A DNA stretch of 64,000 nucleotides from Ophthalmolycus amberensis (GCA_024529925.1 JAFEUB010001103.1:1586501-1650500), one strand, 5' to 3'. Counted from the first letter of the stretch, positions 22,685-35,850 are shown. Numbers and translations: made by a program. Notes: generated by a model from the letters alone, not told the origin.

Positions 22685-23634
22685 TGATTTTTTGTTGAGA
22701 CTGTGGAGAAAAATCAGGTATTGGCTGGATTGAGATTCAATCAGCACTTAATACTTGAGGCCAACTGTTATTCAGAGGTGGAGTGTACTATGCACTAAGT
22801 ACTGTACTTAAGTACAATTTTGAGGTACTTGTGCTTTGAGCATTTCCATTTCAAGCAACTTTATACTTTTACTGCACTGTATTTTGGAAGCCAATATTGT
22901 ACTTGTAACTCCACTACATTCATTGGACTACATACATAGTGGGTTCAGATAACTTCTATAAAGTATAGATGAACTAATACATAATTATATGTTATTGCTT
23001 TGGATGAAGCTACCAAGCAGTATATCAAGTAGCTGAGATTAGGCTGCATCATGAGTTCTTTTACATTTTGTACATTAAGTATATGTTGATGCTAAAACGT
23101 GTGTGCTTTTACTTAAGAAAACATTTTGTATTTTTTGTATATTGTGGTATTGTTACTTTTACTTAAGTACTTCTTCCACTACTGGTGCATGGTTCGTGGT
23201 GAATTTGCATGAGCCTACAAAAGGTGTTGTTCTGTGCCCCTGAACACATTAAATAAGACTTGTGATACACATTAAACCTCTTATTTCGACTTTTAATGTT
23301 CAATTCTGAGCAAGAGAAAAGCTCAGTTGTTGAAGGGGCTGTGTGGTAAATTGCATTAGGCTGTATTGAAGGATGTGTGTGTACTTCAACCACAACAGTT
23401 CAAAGCCTCGTCGTTCCGCTGTAGCTGCCCTTTGTCAGCTCTAAACTGGTATAATCGGATTTTGTGGCTAAATTATTTCTCTTGTGTGGAAAGCAGCCAC
23501 TCATACGTTTTTCCTCAACTATAGACGAATTATGTTTTTAGTCAACTTCGCCCAACAAAAAGACATTATTGTGTGAAGACAAAGCGGACTGGACTTACAG
23601 GCAGCTGAAAGGATGACAGCTCACCTCCCGGTCA
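20468..23634. other. Putative first intron of lpar4; repeats only
   Basis: No coding exon is evident. The stretch holds CA repeats (about 21773-21815 and 22653-22682), a non-autonomous DNA element (22773-23184) and otherwise unremarkable AT-rich sequence. Confidence 0.35.
22773..23184. mobile_element. Small non-autonomous DNA transposon (MITE-like)
   Basis: The left end reads CAGAGGTGGAGTGTAC and the right end, on the reverse strand, CAGTAGTGGAAGAAGTAC. The inside is rich in ACTTAAGTAC motifs in both orientations. CAGTGGTGGAAAGTAC-type ends recur in short fish hAT-like elements. I see no clear target duplication. Confidence 0.5.
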
Positions 23635-23765
23635 CTGATGTTTGTCAGTCTGGCAGCGGCGCAGCTGTCAAAAGAAAAACTCCACACTTGTTACTTGTTT
23701 TCTCCCTCCAATGTTCTGGTGCCGCTCGGTCCGCTCGGCTCGACGTTTTCCCACCGGACCAGACT
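23635..23765 (-). other. Candidate non-coding first exon of lpar4
   Basis: On the minus strand a CCGGGAG/GTGAGC donor follows base 23635. Upstream is a CpG-rich stretch and a TTTAAAAG box. Spliced to the acceptor at 20468 this gives a 5' leader for lpar4. The right boundary is a guess from the box position. Confidence 0.35.
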
Positions 23766-23960
23766 AACCCGGCGAAGTCCCGGGGCCCCTTTTAAAGCGA
23801 GATAGCAACGGCGAAAACACCGCGGGTGTGAGTTTCCTCAATTAATCCCGACGACTCGCTCCGTCCGTCCGTCCGGCTTGGAGTGGGGGGGGGGGGGACT
23901 GCTTCACATCCACCGCGCCTGCTCGCTGTGCGCGAGGGGTGCATGCGCGTGTGCGTGTGG
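23640..23960 (-). promoter_or_regulatory. CpG-rich candidate promoter of lpar4
   Basis: CpG density rises sharply over the AT-rich background (GCTCGGTCCGCTCGGCTCGA, CCGTCCGTCCGTCCGG). A TATA-like TTTAAAAG on the minus strand lies at 23789-23796, which would start transcription near 23760. The position just upstream of a good splice donor supports a promoter for the leftward lpar4 gene. Confidence 0.4.
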
Positions 23961-24236
23961 GCTATGTGGAGGGCTGCTCGCGCAGGCTACAGGAAACGAG
24001 ACAATGGGTACCTCGGCTGGGCAGTGAAGGGAGAGGAGGGGAGTGTGGAGAAGGAGGGAAGGACACAAGGACAGACGGGACGGGGGGGGAGAGAGACACA
24101 GGCTGCTGTCATCAGCTGGACAGCTCTCAGTTTATTAGACCCAGAATATTATATACATAGGCCTGGCTGTTTTTATTTACATCACTGTAACATCGCGTGT
24201 TAATGTGATAACAGGCGTTTCCGTTGTGTCAGTGAC

Positions 24237-24842
24237 CAGTGGTCGAAAGTAACTTTACTCAAGTACTTAAGAAACAACTTGAGTTACTTGCTTTATGTAT
24301 TTTACTTTATACAGCTGTAATTACTCGTTTCTCTGCAGATTCAGGTTTTACATACAGTAAAAAAAGTAATAATGACATTTACAATTCATAAAATCAACAA
24401 AACAGCAGCTGTCTGTCTGTCTGTCTGTGTGTGTGTGTGTGTGTGTGAGTGTGGTCCTCCTGGCTGCACTTACACACCTGTCTGCTAATCAGTTAATCAT
24501 CCCAGCGGTAGGCTATATCTCTACCCGGGCGTGTCAACCACAGATCATTATCTATCTTCACCACTGTGGTAGCTGCGCTCAGGCCCAGCGGTTGATGTTT
24601 TCCTTGTATTCTTGTACCTGAACTAATCCTTGTCCGTTTCCCCTTCTCCAGGATTCCTGTCTGCCTGCTTGCTGCCCTGTCTGCTACCCTCGTGCTACCT
24701 CAGCCTGCTCAAATCACTCATCTCACAATAAACCCAACCATTTACATTCAAATGCTACTTCCAGAATATTAAATGTAATAATAAAACAATGATAATCGCT
24801 GTGTACTACTACTTTAAGTAAAGGATCGGGTATTTTTTTTAC
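24237..24842. mobile_element. Probable decayed MITE-like element
   Basis: The left end reads CAGTGGTCGAAAGTAACTTT with ACTCAAGTACTTAAG, close to the ends of the element at 22773-23184. The right end holds ACTTTAAGTAAAGGATC, which is partly inverse. A GT repeat lies inside at about 24418-24447. Confidence 0.35.
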
Positions 24843-25208
24843 CTTGAAGTTCATGAACTCTTTTTGACAAATTCAGATAGTTTAAACTGAGCTTGTTTAT
24901 GCCAGGGAATAATTGAGTTTCCCATGGTGAGATACTGTCCTTACCAACAAATGACTTGCATCAGACCACATGTATATAAAGTTCAAAATGGGGATGACGT
25001 CTTCAGAGTCTCACACCAGCCAAAGACACTGTTAACCGCTATGTGTGATGAGCACAATGATATTTTTGGCTGATCAAAGTCCTGCCACACCATTGTTACA
25101 ATACAGTCTTCTTGCCTGAGGCTGCAAAAGGGTTATTTTTAGCCAGGTGATAGGGCGGTGTTGGACAGGTTCCCATTGTGTTCAGGCTGGCATGGGGCTG
25201 TGTGCGTG

Positions 25209-25244
<36 letters not shown>

Positions 25245-25369
25245 ATGTATGCTCAACAGAGAGAGGTACTTGACAGAGAGGAAGTGGTCTTTGGGGGTAG
25301 CGTCTGGCAGGCTGACCACTCCACAATAGCAGCAGGGAGGACAGGACATCCTGCTGACTGCATAAGCTG

Positions 25370-25433
<64 letters not shown>

Positions 25434-28091
25434 CCCATTACACACCACCAGATGTCTTTAACCTCTGGATTGTTGGTGTTGAAGTGCATGTGTTTAAAGA
25501 AGTCATACGCTGTGATAAAAACATGTTTTTCTTGAACGTTTCACAACACGAGTCCAGTCGTTTGGCCAGCTCCATGTGGTATTGCTTTAAAATCATGTTC
25601 AAAGACTTTCCTGTTGCTGGAATTTGGAACAGACACAATTTTGGCAGGAGTGACCCACTAGACCATTATGGGGGAAATGTCAATGGGGATAGGCTAAAAA
25701 AACAAACAATATTCATATTAATGTATTCTCCTGACATCCAGGATTACCGGTATCTAAGATAAGACAATATTTTCATGTCACACTGCATGAACCCATTATC
25801 CGGAGGGAAACACTAGGGTCTGTATCATGACTATTCATTCCAGAGTTATCCAAATATCTCAGTCTTGATCAACCCTGCTCTGACCAACATTGGCATATTG
25901 TGTTTCCCAGTGTCCCAGTCACCGGATTCCCCTACATCCATCCTCATCCATGCAACCGAACAATAACCCTCCCTTTAACATTCCACCCCTGAAGACTGTG
26001 CCCTCCGTTCAACCCTGTAACAAGGACACCTCTAAAAAGTGATGGGTCTACTTTTTTGTATTTTCTTCACATTACTACCACTTTGAGTCACTTTGAGTCA
26101 CCTGTCAGTTACTCTTAAAGTTATATGTTATGTAACTCCCACGTAACCTGGTCTGACAAGCTGATGGTGCAACGATAGCGTGATAGCAGGTCGCCTGTGA
26201 TGTGCTGATGGTCAAAGCCAACGCGGGGCCGAGAACACAAATCTAATAGAAGCGAAGGCGGAGGAGAGAGAGATGTGTTGAAACGTCCCGAATGGATACA
26301 AGGCATGTAAGGTTTGATTGGGTCGCAGAAACATCCCCCAGTTCTGATACACACAAACACACTCCTCCCTCCTTATTCTCTGTGTTTGGTAACGGTAACC
26401 AGGCTGTGCTGCCCCGGCCGAGGCTTTGTGAGTCACACCAACCAGAACAAAGACCCCATTACTGCACCCCCCCACCCCACCCTTTCTCTCTCCCTCCATC
26501 GCCTCTCTTCCTCGACCCCTCTGTCCTGCTCTCCTTTAATGCGATGATGAGTGTGTTTCCTTTGCTCGCCTCCGTCCATCCTCTCATTCATTGGCTTCAG
26601 GAGGGTTTAGGGGTAGCCCCGTCGTTCCATACATACCTCTGCCCTGACAACAGAGCCGGACAAAAGGCCGCAAGGCAGTAAAACACATGAGACCAGAGCT
26701 CCGAGGGTTTTATGGATTGATATTAACACGACTGCAGCGAGGTTTCCTAAGTGTGTATGCGTGTACGTCCATAGCTGACCTTAGCCCCCTGTGAGTCAGC
26801 GTTGACCTGATTAGAGACCAGGAGCCCCGATCAATGCTGCCGGCTGTGGCCGAGGCCTCAGAGCTAGACCGCAGACGCTCTGCGGCCCCAGCCGGAGATC
26901 GGGCAGCGGCTGTTTACCCCACAAGCACCGAGCATGAGCAGCCATGGGTGAGCGCTCGTTCTCCAGCCTGACAGGCGAGACAGACGGGCTGACCAGACTG
27001 ACCCCGGCCTGTGCAGACAGAGCCGTCTGTTTGTCTCCGTGATATAATGGGCTCATGTACTTTGCCTCTGGGTACATACAGCGAAAAGTCGTCTGTCAAA
27101 GGTTTGATCAGTTCATTTCCACACTCCGGTCAACAACAACAAGGCAATTCAAAAGTTCTTTATGACTGGGAGGTATTTAATAACAGAAACCACATGGCGA
27201 CGTAAAAAAGACACGTCACGGACACATAGGATTTAAAAGGGAAGAAGATACAAATCAGCTAAAATAGAACAAAACATAAAAATAGAGAATGAAATCACAG
27301 AGCAATTTGAGATATGAATAAATAGTCCCATATGTTATTCATAAAAAGCAGCGGCAAACAGTAAAGTCTTCAGCCTTCTTTTGAAAGATCAGACCTCAAG
27401 ATTTGAGAGTTTGTTCCAGATGATGTGGTGCATAAAATATGAACGCTGCTTCTGTGTGTTTAGTTTTCACTCTGGGGACAGACAGCAGACCTGAAACAGG
27501 CGACCTGAGAGTTCTGGGCGTTTCGGAGTAAACACTTTAGGTTGTTGATTATCCTTCAACCCTCTTCTGGACACAAGATCTTTGACACAATGGTGCATCT
27601 CACTCTGCATGCAAACACAGACGTATTTAAAAAAGTCCAAAGGGGGGTGCTAGAACTGCACGTCACAGCAAGAGGACATACTGTACAGCATGTTAATGAT
27701 TGGCAAAAAGATGGGCTGCAGAGGTTCATTCATGTGATTCAATACATTTTTTTTGAGATATCCTCTCATGTATATTTTTAAACCCAGATTACTTGATAGA
27801 GGAAGTCCCCTCACAACAAACGGTCAGCTCCTCGGGTCTTTCAAAGCCTGCAGGGCCCAAATGAACGTTGACCTGTTAAAGAGGACAACAGGATCTGCTG
27901 TTGTATTTAAAAGTCTGACCTCCCACATTGTTTGCCCTGGACGGACAGCCCCAGTGCCAAAAGTACACTCGGCCAAACAGAGAGCATCATGGGAAGGAAG
28001 CCGCCACCTGTGTCCCTCACTCCTCTTCACCCCGTTGTTCCACGGTTTCCAGCTTTAATTGATTAGTTCCAGGAAACACTTGAAATTGCAG

Positions 28092-28131
<40 letters not shown>

Positions 28132-29190
28132 GAGCAGTCATGTTAATTAGCTTGTTGTAGCAGCCGAGTCCCTCCATCCTCTGAAGTCTTTGGCACTGTT
28201 TTCCAAAAGACTGCACAGACTGCAAAGTCTCTCAAAGAACACTCTGTGCTTCCCTCTGCTGGTCACACTTCAACAATGAAATCCCAAAGAACTCGCAAGG
28301 CCGTTACTCACCTGAGTTCTTCTCCTGCTCACTCATGTCCTGTGCGTAGGTGTTAACGCTGACGTGTCTCGGTTGTGGTGTGTGATGTGGTGTCACTCAC
28401 AAAATGTAAACCGTTGACCTGCATGATATCCATCTTTTATCTTTCGTGTCCTCAGATCAGCGTAATGCCGCACTGTGCCCGGTTCCGGCCTTCAGGCCTG
28501 TGACCCTGTGACCCCGTGACCCTGTGTTTGTGGCTTCGGTCTCATCGGCTTGACCGACGCTTATGCAGAAAACGCTTTTATGTGTCTGTGTATCTGTGTG
28601 TATTATCTGATCGGTAGCCAGCTGAGTAACTGTGTGGATGGCAGCCATTGAAACAAGCTGAAGCAGTTTCCATTCATTGAAAATAAGATTGCTGCTGAAC
28701 CGTCCCAGTTGGTGTTTCCTGCTCTGAATCAGTCTTACTGTGCAAATGATTCGCCTCAGAAAGATGCGAACAGACCTTTGTGAGCTGCTGCATTGGTCGG
28801 CGTGAGCGATGTGATACACTGTGTATATTCAAACAGAACATCGTGAAAAAACGCATGAGACGCCGGGAAGAGCAACATTAGATACAATCCTAAGATGTTG
28901 CAGTGTGCTGTCTAATACTGCAACGCATTTTAGTAGAGGGTCGTATTTAATTGGGATACATCTCTGCCAGACCAAACAGTTGAGAGACTGCCAGACGAGA
29001 GCATGTTTACAATAAGAACCCGATCATAATCTCTCTGTTGGAATGTGAGATCAGCTTCCTTCACAAGCATCTCAGATGTAAACTGAGGAAACCTTTGACT
29101 GAAAATCCTGCTTTGAGCCACATTTCACAAGCTCTGGGCCCACTGTAGCATATTCACCATACTCCACGTTTCATACATGTTTCATGTAAG
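24843..29190. other. Spacer between lpar4 promoter and the receptor-like ORF, no gene seen
   Basis: I find no coding exon here. Contents are GT and CA repeats (25211-25242, 25373-25432 and 28092-28130) and a probable dispersed repeat (about 27200-27560). Confidence 0.4.
27200..27560. repeat. Probable dispersed fish repeat
   Basis: The stretch contains AAAGTCTTCAGCCTTCTTTT, GAGTTTGTTCCAGATGATGT and TCTGGGGACAGACAGCAGAC in order, a motif series I recognise as recurring in many fish sequences. The class is not clear and only one copy is in this window. Confidence 0.4.
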
Positions 29191-29193
29191 CAA

Positions 29194-29199
29194 TTTATT
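29194..29199 (-). terminator. Polyadenylation signal of the receptor-like ORF
   Basis: AATAAA on the minus strand, 224 bases after the stop at 29423, supporting a transcribed gene. Confidence 0.4.
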
Positions 29200-29422
29200 A
29201 GAAATATGAAAATATATATATAAAAAAACAAAAAACAAATCATATTTCAGCAATTATTTGCCACTTGTAGGCGCAGGGCCATTGTTCTGTTCAAGTTACA
29301 CCTCGAGATAAGGCCCATACAGATAAATATGAATCAGAATGTCTGCTACTGATAGTAAAATAATTTACTGTATCCATTAAATAGAATAAAAAAATTCATG
29401 GAATATTGTACAGGCAAGTCTT

Positions 29423-30169
29423 TTAATGAAAGAAGCTCTTTCTCTTCTGCGGTCTGCGAAAGAGGACAGCGTAATGCAGCCATAAATTCAGCAGCCATAA
29501 TGTCCTCCTCAGGTAGGAGGAGGCAGCCGGAAGGGAGGAAGGAGGCATCAGACCCAGAGAGGGACTTTGAGAGGTCTGAGGTGTTGAGAAAGAAGTCTGA
29601 GGTCTGGAGTCCTGCAAACGTTTTGAGTGGAGCGAGTACAACAGTTCCAGCAGCACAAGTGTCCAGACCAGGTTGCAGCCGAGCTGAGCCCAGTGAGAAG
29701 TCCTGAATCTCAGAGTCTGCTGAGGCCAGCGTGACACCAGCATGGCCTCCAGACCCAGCAGCCCCAGCAGGAGCAGAGAGGCCAAGTGGTGCGCGTCAAG
29801 CAGCCGCTGACAGAGCGCGTCCTCCCTCCACCAGGCCGACTCCGCCTCCCTCACGAGGCCCGTCTTAGTCCCGCAGCACACATCCTCCGTCCACCAGGCC
29901 AGCTGGAGCATCCAGTGCAGCGGCACGAGAGTGTCCGTGATAGCCAGCCGGGACAGGAGCACGGTGGAGGGCTTGGTGGAGGTGTGGGGGGAGCGGAGCA
30001 GCAACAGGGCCCGCAGGCTGAATGCACAGCCCACCAGCAGGGGGAGGCCTGCTGTGTGGGGCAGCAACAGCACCGTCGCCAGCTTCAGCAGCAAGAACCG
30101 ACGCAGCCATTCTTTCGAGCTCGAGAGCAGTCCTGCTGGTGCTGAACCGGGCCAGCACCAAGAGCTCAT
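29423..30169 (-). CDS. Unrecognised GPCR-like multi-pass membrane protein, TM1-TM4 plus one more segment
   Basis: A 248-residue frame starting at ATG 30169 (MSSWCWPGSAP), clearly richer in G+C than its flanks. Hydrophobic segments lie at about 23-57, 67-92, 121-145, 160-180 and 219-237. The second reads LLSRLAITDTLVPLHW, like TM2 (NLAxxD) of rhodopsin-like receptors. Cys120 sits where the conserved TM3 cysteine belongs, and SRW (146-148) stands at the DRY site. After TM4 a 38-residue polar stretch rich in Ser, Pro and Gln leads to a last segment, LRRTLWLLNLWLHYAVLF, and a basic tail. TM5-TM6 and a DPxxY are not visible, so it is a truncated receptor, a remnant, or lacks unseen exons. Minus-strand CTCTCTGCAG ending at 30200 could be an acceptor just upstream. 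It lies between lpar4 and cysltr1. I do not recognise the gene. Confidence 0.5.
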   Translation of the reverse strand: MSSWCWPGSAPAGLLSSSKEWLRRFLLLKLATVLLLPHTAGLPLLVGCAFSLRALLLLRSPHTSTKPSTVLLSRLAITDTLVPLHWMLQLAWWTEDVCCGTKTGLVREAESAWWREDALCQRLLDAHHLASLLLLGLLGLEAMLVSRWPQQTLRFRTSHWAQLGCNLVWTLVLLELLYSLHSKRLQDSRPQTSFSTPQTSQSPSLGLMPPSSLPAASSYLRRTLWLLNLWLHYAVLFRRPQKRKSFFH

Positions 30170-30219
30170 CTCCCAGACTGACTTCAAAACGTGGCTTGAC
30201 CTGCAGAGAGTTCAACACT

Positions 30220-33200
30220 TTGAGGTTAGCTCAGTGGGATGCTCCTAGCTTTTGGATCTGTGCTCCACCCATTTTGAAGGTGGAGAAGAGACACACACTG
30301 GTGGATTGTCTCCGTCACGTAATTCACTTTAACTCTCCTTTTTTCTATGACTAAGCCACAGTGTTGTGTAAGAAGGCAGAGGCCCGGGCAAGCAAACAAG
30401 CCATCGATGAATTCCTCAGTTTTATAGGCAGCGTCTAACATGACTGAGATTGAACTTCACCTCTCATCTTGGCCAAGTGCCACCGAGGGAGCCTTTGCGT
30501 GGCATGCATTTCGTTTAATTTGAAGATAAAGGATAACGGAGCCTCGTAAAAAGCACATGACAAATTATGGGACATAAGGGAAAGTAAATATAATTCAGTT
30601 TATGGATGGCGATTGGAGTCAGAAAGGTGTATTTTACATGAGGTGACAGGATGTTTAACATTTACATTTCATTTAATTCGATACATTTAACTCTTGTAAA
30701 TTGTCAATGAGATGCCTCAGCTCTCTCCACCCACTTCCCTCAGCTCCAATGCTGACCTCTCCCAACATCTAAAGGTGTTCTTCACATCCGAAAAAACAGC
30801 GGATGATCAACTGATGATACAATAAACACATGTATTTACCGTTCAACAAATAATTGAATCTTGTTTGTGTGAGACTCACCTGTGTATTGGCAGGAAATTG
30901 AGATTGAATCTCCTGTTTCACCCGAATATGAGCTGGCAGCGATCCTTCCACCCCCATGGCCGCACCTCTTCTCAGAGGCTGAATGAGAGTGTGTGTGTGT
31001 CCCTCTTCCCTTTATCAACGCTGGTTGCTTCAACTCAACCGGTTCAGCCCGCAAATGTCATCATGTCTGGTCTGGAGGAGAGTCAGACTGCGTCTGACTC
31101 ATGCCGGTGGAGAATATGTGCCCGAGGTGTTTCCGTACATCACCAACGGACACCATGTGTAAACCTGTGTGTTATTCCGTGGAACACGGAGCCAAAACAG
31201 GATCTTTACATGTTGAGTTGGTGCCAGGAAGGGAGTTGCCAAGATGTCTTGAATACGGTCCGTCGAGGAACTGTTGCGCAAGAAACTTTCACTGACAAAT
31301 ATCAAGTCAATATTGATTCCCCAAACCTGCATAGCTCATTATAATGAGTGTTTCTCCAGCTCCACGTGTGCTGTCATGCATGTCGGATGCTGTTTTAGGC
31401 CAGGCAGGCTGAAACACACAACCATGTCCATGGCAAATATAGGGCGTGATCTTTGTGATAACTGGTCCCTGTTATCGCTGCAAACAACGTGACTCTCCCC
31501 GACACTGACTAAGCCCTGGAGTCATTCTGTCGCTGCGTCGTGCATTGCTTGATTACTTGGTCTCAGCACTTCTCTGATGGTTGACATGGGAACAGGTGGT
31601 TTTAGTTTTAGTGTTCGATAGGCTGGGTGTGTGAGTGTGTGTTGATTGAAGAGCATTTGACCGTAGCGCGTTGATTGTGTGCGTGCGAGTGTAGGATTAG
31701 AGTTTTATAAAATCAGGTCATATTAATCACGATAGTATTTACAGATGATGAGATGAACTTCCCTGCGTGATTAGTGAATCCGCCCCGTTCATCTATGCTG
31801 GACACGGGCCACCATGCCTCAAAGTACTGCACGCATACCAAACAGATGACTTCACAGAGATTCAAAGACTGCCGTGTGACACACAACCTGACCACCACCT
31901 GTGACAACTTCCACGAATGTAAACTTGCAAGTTTAAAACATGAACCAGAAAACCCTCATAAAATGGCGAGCGCTTCACGTGAGTGCTCATCATCAGACGC
32001 ACGATAACGGGAAGCTTCCTCGTGATGTGCTGTAGTGGAGATACGTGCATTTCTCTTTGTTCCTCGGCACACACTAGCAAATCAACTCATTCTTGTGCGC
32101 ACACGCTCAACTAATTTCTCTCTTTCATGCTTGATAGGTGTGGGAGGCTGTGTAAACACGGCCTGAAGCCATTCCTTCTCTGAATGAAATTATTAAACTT
32201 GACAGTGATCTTTGTAAAAACCACATGTCAAAGGATCATTTGAATAAACTTTATATTTCCATGTACAGAGATGTTGCACCATGCCTTAACTGGGGCTTTA
32301 ATTCTTTCTGGGTTTTTTTTTGTTTGTTTTTAAACGAACCAACAGAGCGCTATTCTATTATTTGTAACATTGATTTTGTACATCTGCAGCACGTGAATCC
32401 TGAACAGTCAAAAGCACCGCTGTTCACACTGACCTGAAGCATCCAGGATGTAGAAAACGATATCTGCACATCAGCTAACAAACACTCTCAACTGAAACCA
32501 AATTGAACTGCTCGAACTATGTCAGCAAGTAGGAAACCACAGAAGTGTTTGTTGTTTCCCTCCAGTCTTATCTCTGTGCACGACTTTGTAAAACACTCCA
32601 CCAAAGTGCCGAGATGATGAATGGTACATTTCAGAGATGAAGTGACCTACATGGACATCCTGGTCCGCAGGGTATTTCCGGCTCTGTGAGAGCAAGAAAA
32701 AGTGAAAAACTGATATCTATTTAAATTACAATAGATATCAGTGTAAGCAGACCACCCTGGTATTGTTAGTCTTTGACTTCAATCAGCATGCTTTTAAAAA
32801 AAATCTCAACTCAACATAAATCTCTCTGTTAAAGCGTGATAAATAAACCAAATCGTACTTTGCAAGTACTTAAAGGCAAACAGTGTTTGGGAGCTTAACA
32901 ACTTCCCAGCGTTGTGTAAAAATACACGAGTTGGGAAATTAATCACAAGGACGATTATGAGATGTGACTCAAGGGAAACAGCTGCTCTCACTTCCATGAA
33001 AGGAGTGGTGCTGCAGCAAAGACAGAGGGGCTGCCGGGCCTCAAATATGTGGGGTATCTGTATCCAGTAAACAGAAGCTTACAAGTGTTCATACCGCAGT
33101 GATAGAGGAGGCAGCTTGTACGTTCCTCCCTAAAGGACTCATACGAGTGCTCTCTACCACCTCTATGGTCAGGAGACATTAATGTTAAAGAAAGCACAGC

Positions 33201-34233
33201 TTCAGACACAGTCAGCGACTAGCTGCTGAACATAATGGAGCTTTTATCTGCTAAAGAGCTGGATGTTCCCCTCAGGGGTGAACAGAAGCCAAAAATAGAG
33301 CTAAAAGGAGAGTTTTATACTCTCGCTCTATATTTGCTGGTTGAGTTAATAGGGAACTGTTGCCACATCACCTTAAATGGTGTTAAAATATCAATGTAAC
33401 ATTTACAGCGTGTTTCCGCTAACCCAAAGTGGCCAAAAAAGCCCCCAATTAATGCAGATTCAAGCTAAGCTGACGCCACTAAAAAGGCTTGGTTACGAAC
33501 AATGAACGATCGTGGTCATGATTGAGTTCAGGGGAAATCATGTTCAGTGTTTAGAAGAAACAGAGATAGCAAGCCAACCACATCCAAGCCTCCTAAGAGG
33601 GTTTGCAGCAGCATTAACATTTTACTGAACCGTGTCGGAGGAACCATGTTCCCTTTTATTCAAATTTCCGCCTTTTTGTCCTAATTTGGAAAGGTCCGTT
33701 ATCGATGCCAGTTGCATGTGTTGCAGGTGAAGAGCAGGTCCAACCAACCAACCAACCAACGTCTCAACCAAACGTTTGTTATTCTAAGCACTTGCTCCCT
33801 GGCACACCGAAGTGGAACAGAGTCATTACTTGATTTGCTGTCTGTAAAACAACAACAACACTACATCGGGATAATTCACTTTTGGGACTTCACCATGTGG
33901 GGGGAAAAAATAGAGAGGCCTACATGTAAAAAGAAAAGCCTCGACTATGAAATTGCGCCGAACCCCATTCAGGCTTTAAAAACCTCACCTGAGTGTGAGA
34001 TTTGGTTTTAAACCACAACACTGGTGCATCATTGGACCGGACCAACGGGATCCACAGAGTCCCTGTGACACGGCAATGACGACACCAAGTCTGTCAACAT
34101 CGACGCACACCTTCACAATGCGCCGCTCCACTGTGACTAGCGTAGCTAAAGGAGGTAAAAACACTGGTACCAGATAACACATCGATATGGACTCACGAAG
34201 CCGGGGATCGAACCGCCGATCCTCTGATTGAAC

Positions 34234-34280
<47 letters not shown>

Positions 34281-35640
34281 CTGACCACGTGCTTGTTTGT
34301 TGCTTCTAGGTTTAGTATGCTTGTATAATAGGTGTTTGTTGATTTATGATATGATTGATTTTTGATCAGTATCATTAAGTTAAATGGTTATAATTGTTAA
34401 AGTTTGAAAGAGCGGTTTCTGTGATTGTTTTGTGCATAGGTGTTGTGATAATATCTGGTTGTTACAGTCAGTGCTCGGATTCAGCTCTTCACTGTTCACT
34501 CTATAAATGTGGAATAGTACTTTAACAATTTAATAATTTTATTAATGTCAATAATGTATTTTTTTATACTTGCTAATAACCGAACCAGCGCCAGATCTCC
34601 ACACCACTAACAAATATAAATGGTAAGAGGCCGGGGATAAGGCACTTAGTCTATTAAGCATTTTGACTTCCCGTCCACATTATTGGCTGTTGGCAGATAA
34701 TGATCCATGAAGAAACCACACCAGCTCATAAACAACACACTCAACTCAACCACCACTTGTTGTCAACCACCTGTAGATGCTGACCGGGTAGAAACGACAG
34801 ACGCACTTTCAACATCTCTCAGAATATTCCACTTATGCGCTGTCGAGCTAATAGAGCAATAACTCTCTGACCATGTAAAGAGTCAGCGGTGGTGATAGAG
34901 ACGACTCCTCAGTGCAAGTGGGGTTGGATGTTGGCCTTTGTTGGTTCCCAGCTACTAAATGAGTTACAGATGAATTATCCTGCCCATCCACCACAAAGGC
35001 CTTTCAGCTGCAAAAATTAGTATTTCCCATTTCCACTACAGCATCCGCAGTCCATTTACTCACCACAAATCACACTCATTAGGAGATTTCAAAGGAAGTG
35101 CTGGGAAAGAACTAAACGTTTTCCATCATCAAACATCATCCATCATCCCTTTGCTTTACCAGCTCACGCCTCAGGGTTAACAAGCGCTTGAACTTGACTT
35201 GAGTTCATACATGTTATAAGCGCTGTCAAAAGGAATACAGTTACATTGGAACAGGTTAGACAAGCTAATACAAGGAAATGAGATATGATACATAATGAGG
35301 CAGATTACATATGTTCGGGACAGAGACAGGTCTGTGGGCGGCTGTAAAGTTCACAGCTAGAGTGCGACGCAGGTAGATTCAGGCAAATGTTTAAATTGGA
35401 TCGGATTAGTGATGTATGTCCACGATGTAAATAAGCTATCGGGCTTTATTGTGTTTTTGTCCTTTTGACAACATCAAATGATGCAAATGAGATTCATCTA
35501 AACGTCGTATATAGTTTTCAATATTTAGTCAATAAAAAAGTAAATTCAAAGTCAGAGCAACCAGCTAACGAGAGCACAACGTTCAGGGATAAATGCACGT
35601 CTCTTCTGTTTTCACCCTTCGGTTCTGTTTTTCATTTACT
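30220..35640. other. Spacer upstream of cysltr1, no gene seen
   Basis: AT-rich with short repeats: AACC units (about 33745-33760), CA (34231-34276) and a SINE-like piece (about 34090-34225). No frame looks coding and no recognisable exon was found. Confidence 0.4.
34090..34225 (-). repeat. SINE-like fragment with tRNA B box
   Basis: On the minus strand the sequence reads AGAGGATCGGCGGTTCGATCC, then CCCGGCTTCGTGAGTCCAT. GGTTCGATCC is a polymerase III B box, and the flanking words match fish tRNA-derived SINEs. The upstream A box is missing, replaced by the CA repeat. Confidence 0.5.
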
Positions 35641-35644
35641 GTAA

Positions 35645-35850
35645 ATGCGTGGCCGCATGGTTGATGATGTCATCGTTGGAGGAGAGTCGAAGACACGGGC
35701 CAAATGTAAAGCTCCTCAACCACTCAGGCAACCTGCTGCAGTGTCCTCCCACTGCTGTTACGACATCTGGCAGGCGTGTCAGAGCAGACCGAGAGACGAA
35801 GATCAACAGACTGGCTGCAACGCTCTGACAGCAGACAAGGAACTCAGAAG
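35645..35850 (+). other. Candidate non-coding 5' exon of cysltr1
   Basis: A strong donor, CTCAGAAG/GTAAGGAAGG, follows base 35850. The stretch before it is richer in G+C than its surroundings. It would splice to the acceptor just before the cysltr1 start. The left boundary is not determined. Confidence 0.35.

Noticed and set aside
29786..30354. Plus-strand frames opposite the receptor-like ORF
   Set aside because: They have no recognisable motifs or membrane segments, unlike the minus-strand frame, which also has a polyadenylation signal.
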